From Chloroflexi bacterium GWB2_49_20 (GTDB lineage Bacteria; Chloroflexota; Anaerolineae; Anaerolineales; Villigracilaceae), in contig MGMF01000021.1 in the NCBI GenBank assembly GCA_001796335.1, positions 186,001-250,000 on the forward strand: a stretch of 64,000 nucleotides of DNA. The letters are read 5' to 3'. Both the position numbers and the translations under genes were made by a program. Numbering within the stretch: the first letter of the stretch is position 1; each line of letters starts with the position of its first letter. Under the pieces are notes generated by a model. It worked only from the letters and a program-made list of their open reading frames with translations, did not search any database and was not told the DNA's origin. This document shows positions 36,146 through 45,131 of this stretch, piece after piece.

Positions 36146-36424
36146 TCATTGCCCCCCTGCAATGGAAGCAATTATCACCAAAGAATCGCTTTCTTGTATG
36201 TCTATATCCAATCCATCAATTAATTCTTTAATGTTTTCTTTCTCCACGAAAATCTTAATAAAAGCCCTCAATCTACCTTCTGGATCAAAAATCTGCTGCC
36301 TTATGGAAGGATATTTTTCTGCCAAGTTCAAAACCGTCTCACTCACGGTTGACCCATCAATTATTATCGCTTTTTGCCCGTCTACATATGCCCGAAGAGG
36401 GGCAGGAATTTTGACTATTGGCAT
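36146..36424 (-). CDS. MoaD/ThiS-like sulfur carrier with a one-residue tail after the GG
   Basis: A 92-residue ubiquitin-fold protein. The N-terminus MPIVKIPAPLRAYVDGQ and the LVIIASIAGGQ end fit the MoaD/CysO group. Working carriers end in an exposed GG; here G90-G91 is followed by a single Q and a TGA, so the carrier would need trimming or would be activated differently. The length matches the CysO type better than short MoaD. Coordinates are tight: its end overlaps the start region of moeB, its likely activating enzyme, and it starts 10 bases after the EF-G-like gene. It may serve molybdopterin for the hydroxylase and the aldehyde oxidoreductase in this window, or another sulfur pathway. 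Confidence 0.85.
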   Translation of the reverse strand: MPIVKIPAPLRAYVDGQKAIIIDGSTVSETVLNLAEKYPSIRQQIFDPEGRLRAFIKIFVEKENIKELIDGLDIDIQESDSLVIIASIAGGQ

Positions 36425-36434
36425 AATGCCTGGT

Positions 36435-38507
36435 TCACTCTACTTTCTTATCTGCGATTTCTTTCTTGTGCGCTTCTATGATGTCTGTTGCGATATGAGC
36501 TGGAACTGTTTCGTAATGATCCAATTCCATATTAAAGTATCCGCGCCCGCCAGTGATTGAACGTAATTGAGTTGTATACCGTAACATTTCTGCCAGAGGA
36601 ACGTGTGCTATAACAATTGTGTTACCATGCTCAGACTCAGTGCCCTGGACACGTCCCCGCCGGGAATTCATATCACTCATAACATCACCCATGTAGACGT
36701 CTGGAACCACTACGCGCACATTCATGATGGGCTCAAAAAGGACCGGGCCGGCATCATGAACCGCGAGTTTGAAAGCTTCTCGACCAGCAATTTCAAACGC
36801 AACCGGTTTTGAATCTACGGGATGCTCTTTTCCATCAAAGACAATCACTTTTACGTTATTTAGTGGATATCCAGCAACAACCCCGGTGATTAATGTCGCA
36901 GCAATTCCCTTCTCAATAGCGGGTAGATACGATTTAGAAAGGTTCATGCCTACAAGCTCATCAGTAAACTCAAAATCAGCATCCGGCAGCGGTTCTACTC
37001 GAAGATGGACCTCACCGAATTGACCAGATCCTCCGGATTGCTTTTTATGTCGATATTGAGCAGTTGCCTTTTTCGTAATTCCTTCTCGGTATGGAACTTT
37101 TGGTTCGAATATTGTTAATCCGACCTGAAATTTTGTTTCTGCCCGACGAATCGCTACATCAATGTGTTGATCGCCCATTCCCTGTAAAATCGTCTGTCCG
37201 GTGGCCTTTTCATTATGCCAGGACAACGTCATATCCTCTTCACATAATCGCGTTAAAGACGAAGAAATCTTTGTTGCGTCTGCTTGTGTTTTTGGTCCTA
37301 CAGCTACACGATATAAGGCATTGGGATAGTCTGGTATGGATAGTGTCAGTGGATGCCCTTTATCGCTGAAAGTATCACTTGTGGATGAAACAGCTAACTT
37401 TGAAACTGAAGCTATATCTCCAGCATGAACAATTTTCACAGGTATTTGCTCTTTCCCGCGTTGTAGATGAAGTCCCGACATCCGTTCTTCGGTTTCTTTG
37501 GCCTGATTCCAAACCCGAGAATCAGCACTGAGAGAGCCTGAATGAACTCGGAAATACGTCATTCGACCCACAAAGGGATCTGCTGTAGTTTTCCAAATAT
37601 ATGCAGCTAAAGGACCATCATCAGAGGAGAATAACTTCTCCACTCCATTTTTTCCCTGCGCTTGTTGTGCAACAGAATCTATTGGTGAAGGCATCAGCGA
37701 AATAATTGCATCCAGTAATTTACCGACACCAATTTCATGGCCAGCAGCTGAACATACCACAGGGACAAATGTGCCTGAACGAACAACATTCTTTAAACCT
37801 CGCACTAATTCATCGTCATTCAATTCCCCGGTTTCCAAATATTTCTCAAGTAATGCATCTTCCCCTTCTGCAGCTGCTTCCATTAGTTCTGCGCGCGCTT
37901 GTTCGGCAACAGCCTTAAATTCTGCAGGGATCTCTAGTGCTGTTTTTGCATCGCTTCCAAAAGCCTTCATAGTGATGAGGTCGATGACACCTTTGAAATT
38001 TTGGCTTTCTCCCCAGGGTAATTGCATTTTTACTAAGCGAGTATTAATGTTTTGGGAGACGGATTCAAGAGCTTTTGCAAAATTTGCATTATCTCTATCC
38101 ATTTTATTTACGACCAACATCCGAGGTAAATTAAACTGGTTACAATATCGCCATGCTATTTCTGTGCCTACCTCCATTCCTGAAACAGCATCAACCAAAA
38201 CCAAGGCTCCATCGGATACACGGAGTGCGGATATTACTTCCCCTACAAAGTCAGGAAAACCAGGTGCATCCAAAACATTAATCTTTATATTATTGTATTC
38301 AACAGGAAGTATGCTGGTATATAACGAAATTCTTCGGCGGATTTCTTCTTCATCATAATCAGAAGCACTGGTGCCGTCCTCAATTCTTCCCAACCTAGTT
38401 GTAGCACCTGTGTAGTGCAAGAACGCTTCTGCCATCATTGTCTTTCCGGCGCTTCCATGAGCAACTAATGCGACATTTCGGATAAACTCGGTGGTATACT
38501 CTTTCAT
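36435..38507 (-). CDS. fusA: EF-G-like translational GTPase (EF-G2 type)
   Basis: A 690-residue five-domain GTPase. The P-loop is AHGSAGKT at residues 16-23, differing from the AHVDAGKT of the main EF-G and typical of the second, EF-G2-like group. G3 is LDAPGFPDFVGEV and G4 VVNKMDRDNANF. Domain IV has PYREGITKKATAQYRHKKQSGGSGQFGEV (in part), and the C-terminus has SRRGRVQG, a standard domain V block. This paralogue has no tufA, rpsL or rpsG neighbours, unlike a classical fusA; the main EF-G is presumably elsewhere. Its exact job is unknown. GAGAGG precedes the ATG. Confidence 0.93.
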   Translation of the reverse strand: MKEYTTEFIRNVALVAHGSAGKTMMAEAFLHYTGATTRLGRIEDGTSASDYDEEEIRRRISLYTSILPVEYNNIKINVLDAPGFPDFVGEVISALRVSDGALVLVDAVSGMEVGTEIAWRYCNQFNLPRMLVVNKMDRDNANFAKALESVSQNINTRLVKMQLPWGESQNFKGVIDLITMKAFGSDAKTALEIPAEFKAVAEQARAELMEAAAEGEDALLEKYLETGELNDDELVRGLKNVVRSGTFVPVVCSAAGHEIGVGKLLDAIISLMPSPIDSVAQQAQGKNGVEKLFSSDDGPLAAYIWKTTADPFVGRMTYFRVHSGSLSADSRVWNQAKETEERMSGLHLQRGKEQIPVKIVHAGDIASVSKLAVSSTSDTFSDKGHPLTLSIPDYPNALYRVAVGPKTQADATKISSSLTRLCEEDMTLSWHNEKATGQTILQGMGDQHIDVAIRRAETKFQVGLTIFEPKVPYREGITKKATAQYRHKKQSGGSGQFGEVHLRVEPLPDADFEFTDELVGMNLSKSYLPAIEKGIAATLITGVVAGYPLNNVKVIVFDGKEHPVDSKPVAFEIAGREAFKLAVHDAGPVLFEPIMNVRVVVPDVYMGDVMSDMNSRRGRVQGTESEHGNTIVIAHVPLAEMLRYTTQLRSITGGRGYFNMELDHYETVPAHIATDIIEAHKKEIADKKVE

Positions 38508-38695
38508 ATTTGAAGACCTCTCTATTTAGGTTATAAAGCCGAATTATCATTGTAAAAGAAATCGGGTGAATTGTCAAAGAAAAACAGTTTTAGTATTAGA
38601 AAAAAAGATGCGAATTGGCAATGTTTTAATAATATGAATTGAAAGTTAAAACTCAGTGCTTATAAACCACCACTTCAGTTGCCCGACAGTCACAA

Positions 38696-39667
38696 ATGAA
38701 AATTCTATTTCTATTCCTTGACGGGGTCGGCTTGGGGGAGGATGATGCCTCTAAAAATCCTTTTTCTTCTGCTCACACTCCGATTATCAATCATCTCCTG
38801 GCTGGCAAGAAATTACTAGCTAAAAATTCCCCATACTTTTCTCCCTTATGCACTTTGCTAAGCTTAGATGCACAAATGGGGGTAGCTGGATTACCTCAAT
38901 CAGCAACTGGTCAAGCTACTTTACTGACCGGGGTAAATTTCGCCAAAAGGCTGGGGTACCATTTTGGACCTAAACCAAATCCAGAAATAAAAATGTATTT
39001 CCAGCCTAGAAACGCATCAAATACTCAAATTTCAGCTGGTTTAGATGACATTCAATCCAATACATCAATTTTCTCTCAACTTTTTCATGCTGGTAAAACA
39101 GCAAGTTTCCTAAATGCTTATCCATCTGTTTATTTTCAAAAAATCAATTCGGGTAAACGAAATCATTCGGTTATACCATTGGCAGCAACTTCATCCGGCA
39201 TAAATCTTTTTAATCAAAATGACTTAATTATGGATAGGGCTTTATCTGCTGATTTTACGGGTCAGGGTTGGCATGATCACTTAAATATTAGCGATACCCC
39301 AATACTTGACCCGGTGCAAGCCGGGATAAGGTTGGCGGCTCTTTCTAAAAATTATCATTTTTCGATGTTTGAATTCTGGGAAAGCGATTTTATTGGCCAT
39401 AAGCAAAATTTTTCAAATGCGATTCGCTTAATTGAAAAAATCGACCTTGTTTTAAAAGGTCTTTTAAGCAACTGGGACATGGAAGATGGGGGCATATTGA
39501 TCACATCAGACCATGGGAATCTGGAAGATTTAACTACGCGAAAGCATACAAAAAATTGTGTTCCCGCTATATTCATTGGAGCTCCCGCCTATCAGCAAAA
39601 ATTTTCTCAAAGAGTTAGGAGTATTGTCGATATTGCACCTTTCATCATTGAGCTGCTTTCAGATTAA
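38696..39667 (+). CDS. metalloenzyme of the alkaline phosphatase/phosphoglycerate mutase superfamily
   Basis: A 323-residue protein. The first metal Asp is in FLFLDGVGLGEDD, the catalytic Ser or Thr in SATGQATLLTG, and the later ligands in FEFWESDFIGH and ITSDHGNLEDLTTRKHT; SDHGN is the hallmark of this superfamily. It lacks the inserted cap domain of true independent phosphoglycerate mutase and resembles the short bacterial proteins often annotated simply as metalloenzyme. The substrate is unknown. It stands alone between divergent and convergent neighbours. Confidence 0.85.
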   Translation: MKILFLFLDGVGLGEDDASKNPFSSAHTPIINHLLAGKKLLAKNSPYFSPLCTLLSLDAQMGVAGLPQSATGQATLLTGVNFAKRLGYHFGPKPNPEIKMYFQPRNASNTQISAGLDDIQSNTSIFSQLFHAGKTASFLNAYPSVYFQKINSGKRNHSVIPLAATSSGINLFNQNDLIMDRALSADFTGQGWHDHLNISDTPILDPVQAGIRLAALSKNYHFSMFEFWESDFIGHKQNFSNAIRLIEKIDLVLKGLLSNWDMEDGGILITSDHGNLEDLTTRKHTKNCVPAIFIGAPAYQQKFSQRVRSIVDIAPFIIELLSD

Positions 39668-39822
39668 TTCATCCTGTATCAGTAATTGAACTAATAGGGT
39701 TTGGCCATCAAAGAAATATTACCTATGTATATTTGTATGCACCTTATTCGGGTTCTAAAATAGATATTCAGTAAAGGCAAATAATCTTAAAGAATTTCTA
39801 CAGTTTTTCAACTAATTTCCAC

Positions 39823-41079
39823 TTAGTTAACCTGAGATCTCTTAAAAAGCTTGCTCCAGACAGATTTCTGTTGGTGGAACGCTCCTTTACGTCTAGATAC
39901 GCGCTTCCACATCTCTGTAGGATTGTCGGGAAAGCTTAATTGCTCTATAGGTCGACTCAGGTCCCACGATAGATCCTCAAGCGTCGCAACAAGTGTCCTT
40001 GACTGATTGTTTAATATCACAGGGATACCAGTACTGATCGCCTCGGAAACATTGGTGTCGTACTGAATTAGCGTACCAATTTTGTGTTGGAATGCTTCTT
40101 GAATATGATCTACGCTTAAACCGTTTTCTTTGAAAGTCCAATTAACTACCAACCGGATCTTGTCCTGAATATACCCAAGTTCTTCAAATATTTGTAAAGA
40201 TGCCTTGGTTAGCAATAAAGAAGCGATATCCGGGGGAACTGGAATTAATATTTCATCTGCCTTATCAAAAATTGACAGGGTTTGTGGTGAAAAATCATGT
40301 GACGTATCAACAACTACGTATGAGAATTGTTCCCTCATTCTTTCCAGGATGGCTGCTACATGCTTCTCTGTTACTTTCTCAGCATTTGCTGGTTCAAAAA
40401 TTCCACCTAATAGATAGATTCCTCCGGATTCGTGATAAGTTAAATGGCTTTCAATTAACTCTTTGTCGAGCACTTCCGGATAGAATTCTGTCAATTCGCT
40501 GATCGAATGCTGAGGGCGGATATTTAGGTAAATATTCGCAACTCCAATTGGCAAACTAAAATCAACCAATCCAACGTCTTCATTCCAGAGATGTTTTAAA
40601 CCAACCGCTAAATTAACTGCAAGCGTGGTACAACCAGCTCCGCCGCGTAAATTAAACACTGCAATTATTTTACCAGGTTGGGCACCCTGTCTTTCCTGAG
40701 GGCTTGCATGAGCCCTCCTAAGTAACGCTCGAATTCGTAATAAGAGCTCATCGCGCTCAAAAGGAACGGTCACATAATCATCTGCTCCCACCTGGAGTCC
40801 TTTAACTTTATTCGCAGTTTCAGCCTTAGCTGTTAGAAAAATTACCGGTGTGTCAATCGTTTCTGGTAATTTTCGGAGTTGTATACATACTTCAAAACCA
40901 TTCATACCAGGCATCATCAGGTCTAATAAAATTAAATTTGGCTTCACCGATTTAGCCATCTTCAAACCTTGCTCCCCATCAAAAGCGGTCATACACTGAA
41001 ATCCAGCTTTATTTAAAATTATTTTTGTGAGCGCTGCCCGATCAGTATCGTCATCAATCACTAAAATTATATCTGCCAT
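39823..41079 (-). CDS. response-regulator receiver fused to a CpaE/MinD-like ATPase
   Basis: A 418-residue protein. Residues 1-120 are a complete receiver: the acid pair D9-D10, phosphoacceptor D53 in LLDLMMPGMNG, a T in FLTAKAE and K near 104 in the GADDYVTVPFE region (here V replaces the usual lysine position in part). After a short linker the MinD/ParA-type domain starts with NLRGGAGCTTLAVNLAVGL, a deviant Walker A where the signature lysine is not in the usual place, as in CpaE-like proteins; then VGLVDFSLP and YVVVDTSHDFSP. CpaE localises pilus assembly in tad systems. No tad gene is nearby, so a pilus role is a guess. Confidence 0.88.
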   Translation of the reverse strand: MADIILVIDDDTDRAALTKIILNKAGFQCMTAFDGEQGLKMAKSVKPNLILLDLMMPGMNGFEVCIQLRKLPETIDTPVIFLTAKAETANKVKGLQVGADDYVTVPFERDELLLRIRALLRRAHASPQERQGAQPGKIIAVFNLRGGAGCTTLAVNLAVGLKHLWNEDVGLVDFSLPIGVANIYLNIRPQHSISELTEFYPEVLDKELIESHLTYHESGGIYLLGGIFEPANAEKVTEKHVAAILERMREQFSYVVVDTSHDFSPQTLSIFDKADEILIPVPPDIASLLLTKASLQIFEELGYIQDKIRLVVNWTFKENGLSVDHIQEAFQHKIGTLIQYDTNVSEAISTGIPVILNNQSRTLVATLEDLSWDLSRPIEQLSFPDNPTEMWKRVSRRKGAFHQQKSVWSKLFKRSQVN

Positions 41080-41374
41080 AAGGTTCCCTCAATATTTTTT
41101 TCTATTTTCAAAGAACTCAGTGTGTATTTAATAAAGAGTATTATTGTACATCAAACTTCTAAAAATATTATTGTCAATTTCTGACTAAATATAATATTAA
41201 TTCCGTTATATTAATAAAGGAGACCATAAGAAGGTGTAGAAAAATGCCTTTTAGTTGGTTAGACGCGCAATTTATCAGATTTTCTGCAAGAAATAAGAGG
41301 TAAACAATGCATTGAAAGCTCATTATCGGACTTTTTCTCACTCCTTTTGGTAAATTGAGAAAATTCACCCTTGG

Positions 41375-42185
41375 CTAAGCAGCAGATGGGCTTTGGGTCT
41401 TGAAGCTAACTCCTGTCAAGGTTTTGACCATCCACTTGAGGTTGAGCATGATAGCAGTTAGAAAAGCCTGGACGGCAAAGCGCATTGCAGACAGATGGCG
41501 ACAGCGTCCAAAACCATGTCTCTGTTCGGCTTCTCCAAATTTGCGCTCGATCTTGCTACGCTTCTGCAGACCTTGTTGATTTTTTCGGGGTCTCAAGCAT
41601 CTCCAACCAGCTCTGATTGTTGTAGTTTTTTTGCGGTGCGAGTTTTGGTCAAACTGATGGCTGAGTACAGTTCTTCCTTTCCATCAGCGGTCTTGGCCTT
41701 GTATTTGTGCTTCGCCCCTCAGCGGGCATCTGGACCATCCCTTTTATTTCTACCTTCATCTTTGTGGGTGTTCACGCTGGCGATTCTGTGCACGCTGTCC
41801 ACTATCTGGATCGAACCAAATTGTATGCCCTGCAGGAGGGCAATTTGCACAATGTCTGTCAGCATCCCTTCAAAAACCCGCAATTTACCCCGTAGTAGCA
41901 ACCGTTCACGAAACACCGTCAAGGTTGAGTGATTCAGCGATTTTTGATCTACCGCCAACCCACAAAGTATTAAGCTGGTAGATACACGTTGACGTACAAA
42001 TCAACTTGCCGTTCGGATATTCCGTACAAAGATTCGATTAGTTCTATCTTCAGTTCCAACTCCGGATCGAATGATGGGCAACCTATCAGTCCTTCTCCTT
42101 TATGTAGCTTTATCAGCTTGCTCGTAAAATGCCTCCAACCCATTCTTTCCCGCAGCTTACGCTGGAAGTGATCTGCTGGAACCAC
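41375..42185 (-). pseudogene. broken IS5/IS1182-like transposase remnant
   Basis: Three minus-strand fragments in three different frames match successive parts of a DDE transposase. 42185-41970 has PADHFQRKLRERMGWRHF and CPSFDPELELKIELIESLYGIS (N-terminal part); 41958-41719 and the continuing piece to about 41600 have IQIVDSVHRIASVNTHKDEG and later GAKHKYKAKTADGKEELYSAIS; 41596-41375 has RSKIERKFGEAEQRHGFGRC and AVQAFLTAIMLNLKWMV (C-terminal part). At least two frameshifts have occurred, and the central part carrying the second catalytic Asp seems deleted. No terminal inverted repeats are found. It marks the boundary before the tRNA and the composition change. Confidence 0.82.
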
Positions 42186-42343
42186 CTGATCATATAGTTA
42201 TTCACCAAAAAAGGAGGTGTTGCCGTTTCGACAAAGCGCTTGTGTTCATTTCTACCACTTGTTTTTTTAGATTTTTTCTTTTGAATCACATTTCCCTCTT
42301 ATGGTCAATTGTCACTTGTTTTTGAAAACTCTCAATAATTAAC

Positions 42344-42372
42344 TTGACCTTTACAGATGTAGATGATAACAT
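42344..42372 (+). promoter_or_regulatory. promoter of the initiator tRNA
   Basis: TTGACC at 42344-42349 and TAACAT at 42367-42372 are 17 bases apart and lie 20 bases before the tRNA 5' end. This fits a sigma-70 promoter for a stable RNA. Confidence 0.6.
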
Positions 42373-42391
42373 TGTATTCTTGAATCAACAA

Positions 42392-42463
42392 CGCGGGGTA
42401 GAGCAGTGGCAGCTCGTCGGGCTCATAACCCGGAGGTCGCAGGTTCGAGTCCTGCCCCCGCTA
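42392..42463 (+). tRNA. initiator tRNA-fMet (CAT)
   Basis: A 72-base cloverleaf. The anticodon loop is CTCATAA with anticodon CAT, flanked by three G-C pairs (GGG/CCC), the classic mark of initiator tRNA. The first acceptor pair is C1-U72, a mismatch; a non-paired 1-72 position is the other initiator mark (usually C-A). The T arm is GCAGG-TTCGAGT-CCTGC. The D loop is short. CCA is not encoded. A weak hairpin (42475-42480 with 42487-42492, one mismatch) plus TTTTT just downstream is a likely terminator. Confidence 0.93.
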
Positions 42464-42846
42464 CTGTTTCCGAGACGCCCAGAAATGGACGTTTTTGGTT
42501 TAAACATGCTTTTTTACTCCATTATTTGATTGTCATTGCCCAATAATCTGATTTCCTACAGATTGAGCTTACTTCATGTTCAATTGGTCTTCTTCGTATC
42601 AGATATGCGCTAAGAATAGCATAGCAGGATACCTTGCTCAAGGAGTCAATTTGAACACCCTTGACTACCCAGGCTCCAATGGAACCTTACCCTAAGTTTT
42701 TTAGAATTATCCTGATATACTTGGTCTGATATACTTAATTGTGCCTGGAAAATCCGGGCTTTTTTTATTTTCGGAAGGGTGGGATTTTGACGCAGACATT
42801 TTAGCCTTGGTGATACAATAAATTATATAAATATTTTGGAGGTTGG
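42464..42846. other. 383-base stretch without a gene
   Basis: Between the initiator tRNA and the UbiB gene. It holds the tRNA's likely terminator (42475-42496) and the hairpin at 42743-42759 described separately. No open frame resembles a protein. Base composition changes from AT-rich to GC-richer across it. Confidence 0.5.
42743..42766 (+). terminator. hairpin plus T-run before the UbiB gene
   Basis: A 6-bp stem (42743-42748 with 42754-42759, one T-G pair) with an AAAAT loop is followed by seven Ts. It is a good intrinsic terminator for plus-strand transcripts although no gene lies within 250 bases upstream, so it may belong to a lost gene or to a leader of the UbiB message. Confidence 0.6.
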
Positions 42847-44544
42847 ATGAAATCTTCACAACTACGCGCCCGTTACTGGCGTATCCTGGTTTTTTTTGCA
42901 CGCGCCACCCTGGGTTTTATTTTCTGGGAGATATTCCTGGCGCACATCGGTTTTCGCAGCTTTTCCCGCCGCACTCGTTCCAGGCGCTTACAGAAAGTTG
43001 CCGCCCAATTTCGCAGCCTGGCCATCCGCATGGGTGGAGTCATGATCAAAGTGGGCCAATTTCTTTCATCCCGTTTGGACGTCCTGCCTCAAGAAATAAC
43101 CGATGAATTATCCGGCCTGCAGGACGAAGTGCCTCCAGAGAAATTTGAAGATATTCAACGCCAGGCAGAAGCGGATCTTGGCGCTCCCCTGAAAGAAAAA
43201 TTTGATTTTTTTGATGAAACCCCCCTGGCAGCCGCCTCACTTGGACAGGTGCACCGTGCGCGTCTGTGTGTAAAAGATGATAAGGGGGATTTTTGTGATG
43301 TGGTCGTAAAGATCCAGCGCCCATTCATTGACCAGCTCATCGAAGTGGATCTATCTGCCTTGCGGCGGGTGGCAGGCTGGCTGGAAAAGTATCCACCCAT
43401 TGCCAAACGGGCAGATATTCCCGCCCTGGTGCAGGAATTCTCCACGACCCTTCGCGAAGAAGTGGACTACCTGGCGGAAGGTCGCAATGCCGAGATCTTT
43501 GCCGAAAATTTCAAAGATGCACCCCGCGTCCATGTGCCGCGCGTGGTCTGGAGTCACACCACCCGGCGTGTGCTGACGCTGGAAGATGTCTTTGCCATTA
43601 AAATCAGCGACTACGCTGCCATTACGGCTGCCGGGATCGACCGGTCTGAGGTGGCCAATGAATTACTGGACATCTACCTCAAGCAGATCTTCGAGGATGG
43701 TTTCTTTCACGCCGATCCGCATCCCGGCAATCTGTTCATCACGCCCCTGCCCGGGAGATCGGAAAACGAGGCGCCAGCCTGGCGGCTCACTTTCGTGGAT
43801 TTCGGAATGGTGGGACGTGTTCCCGATAACCTGCGCGTTGGGCTGCGGGAACTGCTGATAAGTGTTGGCACCCGGGACGCAGCCCGCCTGGTGCGTTCTT
43901 ACCAGACCCTGGATATATTATTATCCAGTGCGGATCTGAAGTTGATTGAGCGCGCCACCTCCCAGGTTTTTGGGATGTTCTGGGGCAAGTCCATGAGTGA
44001 ATTGCGCGGCATCGACCATGCAGAGATGTTCCGGTTTGCCGACCAATTCCGTGAACTCATGTATGACCTGCCCTTCCAGCTTCCGCAGAATTTGTTGATG
44101 CTGGGACGAACCGTTGCCATCCTGTCTGGCATGTGCAGCGGACTCTACTCCGAATTCAACCTGTGGGAGCAGCTGGCACCCTATGCCACCCGACTGATCT
44201 CCCAGGAGGCTGGTTCCAACTGGAAAGTGTGGTTGGACGAACTGGGGAATGTATTCAAGGAATTGATCGCGCTCCCATCCCAGGCTGGACGGGTAATGAG
44301 CCAGGTGGAACGCGGCGATTTGAGCGTGCAGGTGCCTGCGGTCTCCCGCCAGATGGGTTCCCTGGAAAGGGCTGTCAACCGCCTCACAGGCAGCGTCATT
44401 TTTGGCACATTTTTGTTGGGAGGCGTTATTCTATACGCAGTTGGGAAAGACCTGGCTGCCTACCTATTGCTTGGAATTTCGGGATTAGTCCTGATCTGGG
44501 TACTCTTTTTTAGCCGCAGAAATCAACGCCGCTTCCACCCTTAG
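42847..44544 (+). CDS. ubiB: ABC1/UbiB (AarF) family atypical kinase
   Basis: A 565-residue member of the UbiB family, ATPases or kinases tied to quinone and other isoprenoid metabolism. The invariant KxGQ motif is KVGQ at residues 68-71 in GGVMIKVGQFLSSRLD, and the Ala-rich loop is AAASLGQVHRARL. Later blocks are VVKIQRP, EVDYLAEGRNAEIF and the catalytic-loop equivalent FHADPHPGNLFI with LTFVDFGMVG. Two C-terminal hydrophobic segments (about 500-550) anchor it. TTTGGAGG precedes the ATG. No ubi or men gene is adjacent. This is the first gene of the GC-richer half. Confidence 0.92.
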   Translation: MKSSQLRARYWRILVFFARATLGFIFWEIFLAHIGFRSFSRRTRSRRLQKVAAQFRSLAIRMGGVMIKVGQFLSSRLDVLPQEITDELSGLQDEVPPEKFEDIQRQAEADLGAPLKEKFDFFDETPLAAASLGQVHRARLCVKDDKGDFCDVVVKIQRPFIDQLIEVDLSALRRVAGWLEKYPPIAKRADIPALVQEFSTTLREEVDYLAEGRNAEIFAENFKDAPRVHVPRVVWSHTTRRVLTLEDVFAIKISDYAAITAAGIDRSEVANELLDIYLKQIFEDGFFHADPHPGNLFITPLPGRSENEAPAWRLTFVDFGMVGRVPDNLRVGLRELLISVGTRDAARLVRSYQTLDILLSSADLKLIERATSQVFGMFWGKSMSELRGIDHAEMFRFADQFRELMYDLPFQLPQNLLMLGRTVAILSGMCSGLYSEFNLWEQLAPYATRLISQEAGSNWKVWLDELGNVFKELIALPSQAGRVMSQVERGDLSVQVPAVSRQMGSLERAVNRLTGSVIFGTFLLGGVILYAVGKDLAAYLLLGISGLVLIWVLFFSRRNQRRFHP

Positions 44545-44570
44545 ACCTATCCTTAATTTTAGAATGTTGC

Positions 44571-44607
44571 GGGGGAGTTGGCGGCGCATAGCGCCGCCAA
44601 CTCCCCC
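44571..44607. repeat. perfect 17-bp GC-rich palindrome
   Basis: Arms 44571-44587 and 44591-44607 are exact complements around ATA. The arm reads GGGGGAGTTGGCGGCGC. No T-run follows on either strand, so it is less a terminator than a REP-like or 3'-stabilising element at the end of the UbiB message. It is 27 bases after the stop. Confidence 0.75.
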
Positions 44608-44653
44608 AACTCACCTTCACCCGCTAATTTTTGGATGGATAATTAAATAGAAG

Positions 44654-44684
44654 AAAACCGCCCTGTTTGCAACGGGGCGGTTTT
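44654..44684. terminator. bidirectional terminator hairpin
   Basis: A 14-bp stem (one T-G pair) between 44654-44667 and 44671-44684 with a 3-base loop, a GC core CCGCCC/GGGCGG and AAAA/TTTT ends. It lies between the convergent UbiB gene and the small minus-strand gene at 44694 and can end both messages. Confidence 0.88.
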
Positions 44685-44693
44685 TTGGATTTG

Positions 44694-44924
44694 TCAGGCT
44701 TTTTTCTGTGGTTCTTGCATCCGTTCCAGCGAGTCGTCAATCATGCTGCGCCAGGCCAGCAGCATTTCCTTGCGGGCATTGCGGTGGTGTTCCGCAAACT
44801 CCGGCGGGAGCATCCCTGCAATGCTTTTATGGAACTCTTCCCGGGCCGTGCGAAAATGCTGACGGGTCTCTTCGGAAATCTTACCTTCAAATGGTTTATG
44901 TTTACTTTCAGTTTTTTCAGGCAT
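44694..44924 (-). CDS. small charged helical protein, function unknown
   Basis: A 76-residue protein without hydrophobic segments, rich in Glu, Lys, Arg and His, predicted as mostly helix: EETRQHFRTAREEFHKSI, then PPEFAEHHRNARKEMLLAWRSMIDDSLERM. The EHHRxARKExLLAxRSxxD pattern is one I associate with a conserved hypothetical family in this kind of bacterium, without known function. GGAG precedes the ATG and a strong terminator follows the stop. Confidence 0.6.
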   Translation of the reverse strand: MPEKTESKHKPFEGKISEETRQHFRTAREEFHKSIAGMLPPEFAEHHRNARKEMLLAWRSMIDDSLERMQEPQKKA

Positions 44925-45131
44925 TTAGCTAACTCCTTACTATGGGTGGATTATAGCGCGGAGTCACTTGCAATGCAATATGTTCCTTGATTACCTCGTC
45001 TTAAACAACCCCTACCTGTTTTAATGAAAGAGAAGAGTAAGTATATTTTCTGGAGCAGAATAATAATCTACGCCCCGGAGAACCAGGACGTAGATTATTT
45101 TCGTTGAAAGGTGTTATCTTTTAATATTTTA

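Noticed and set aside
41174-41368. A 64-codon minus-strand frame before the transposase remnant
   Set aside because: AT-rich, no ribosome site, no family, and overlaps an equally unconvincing 19-codon plus-strand frame with a moderate ribosome site.
43046-44513. Several long frames antisense to or out of phase with the UbiB gene
   Set aside because: They are shadows of a GC-rich real gene; the UbiB frame has all family motifs.
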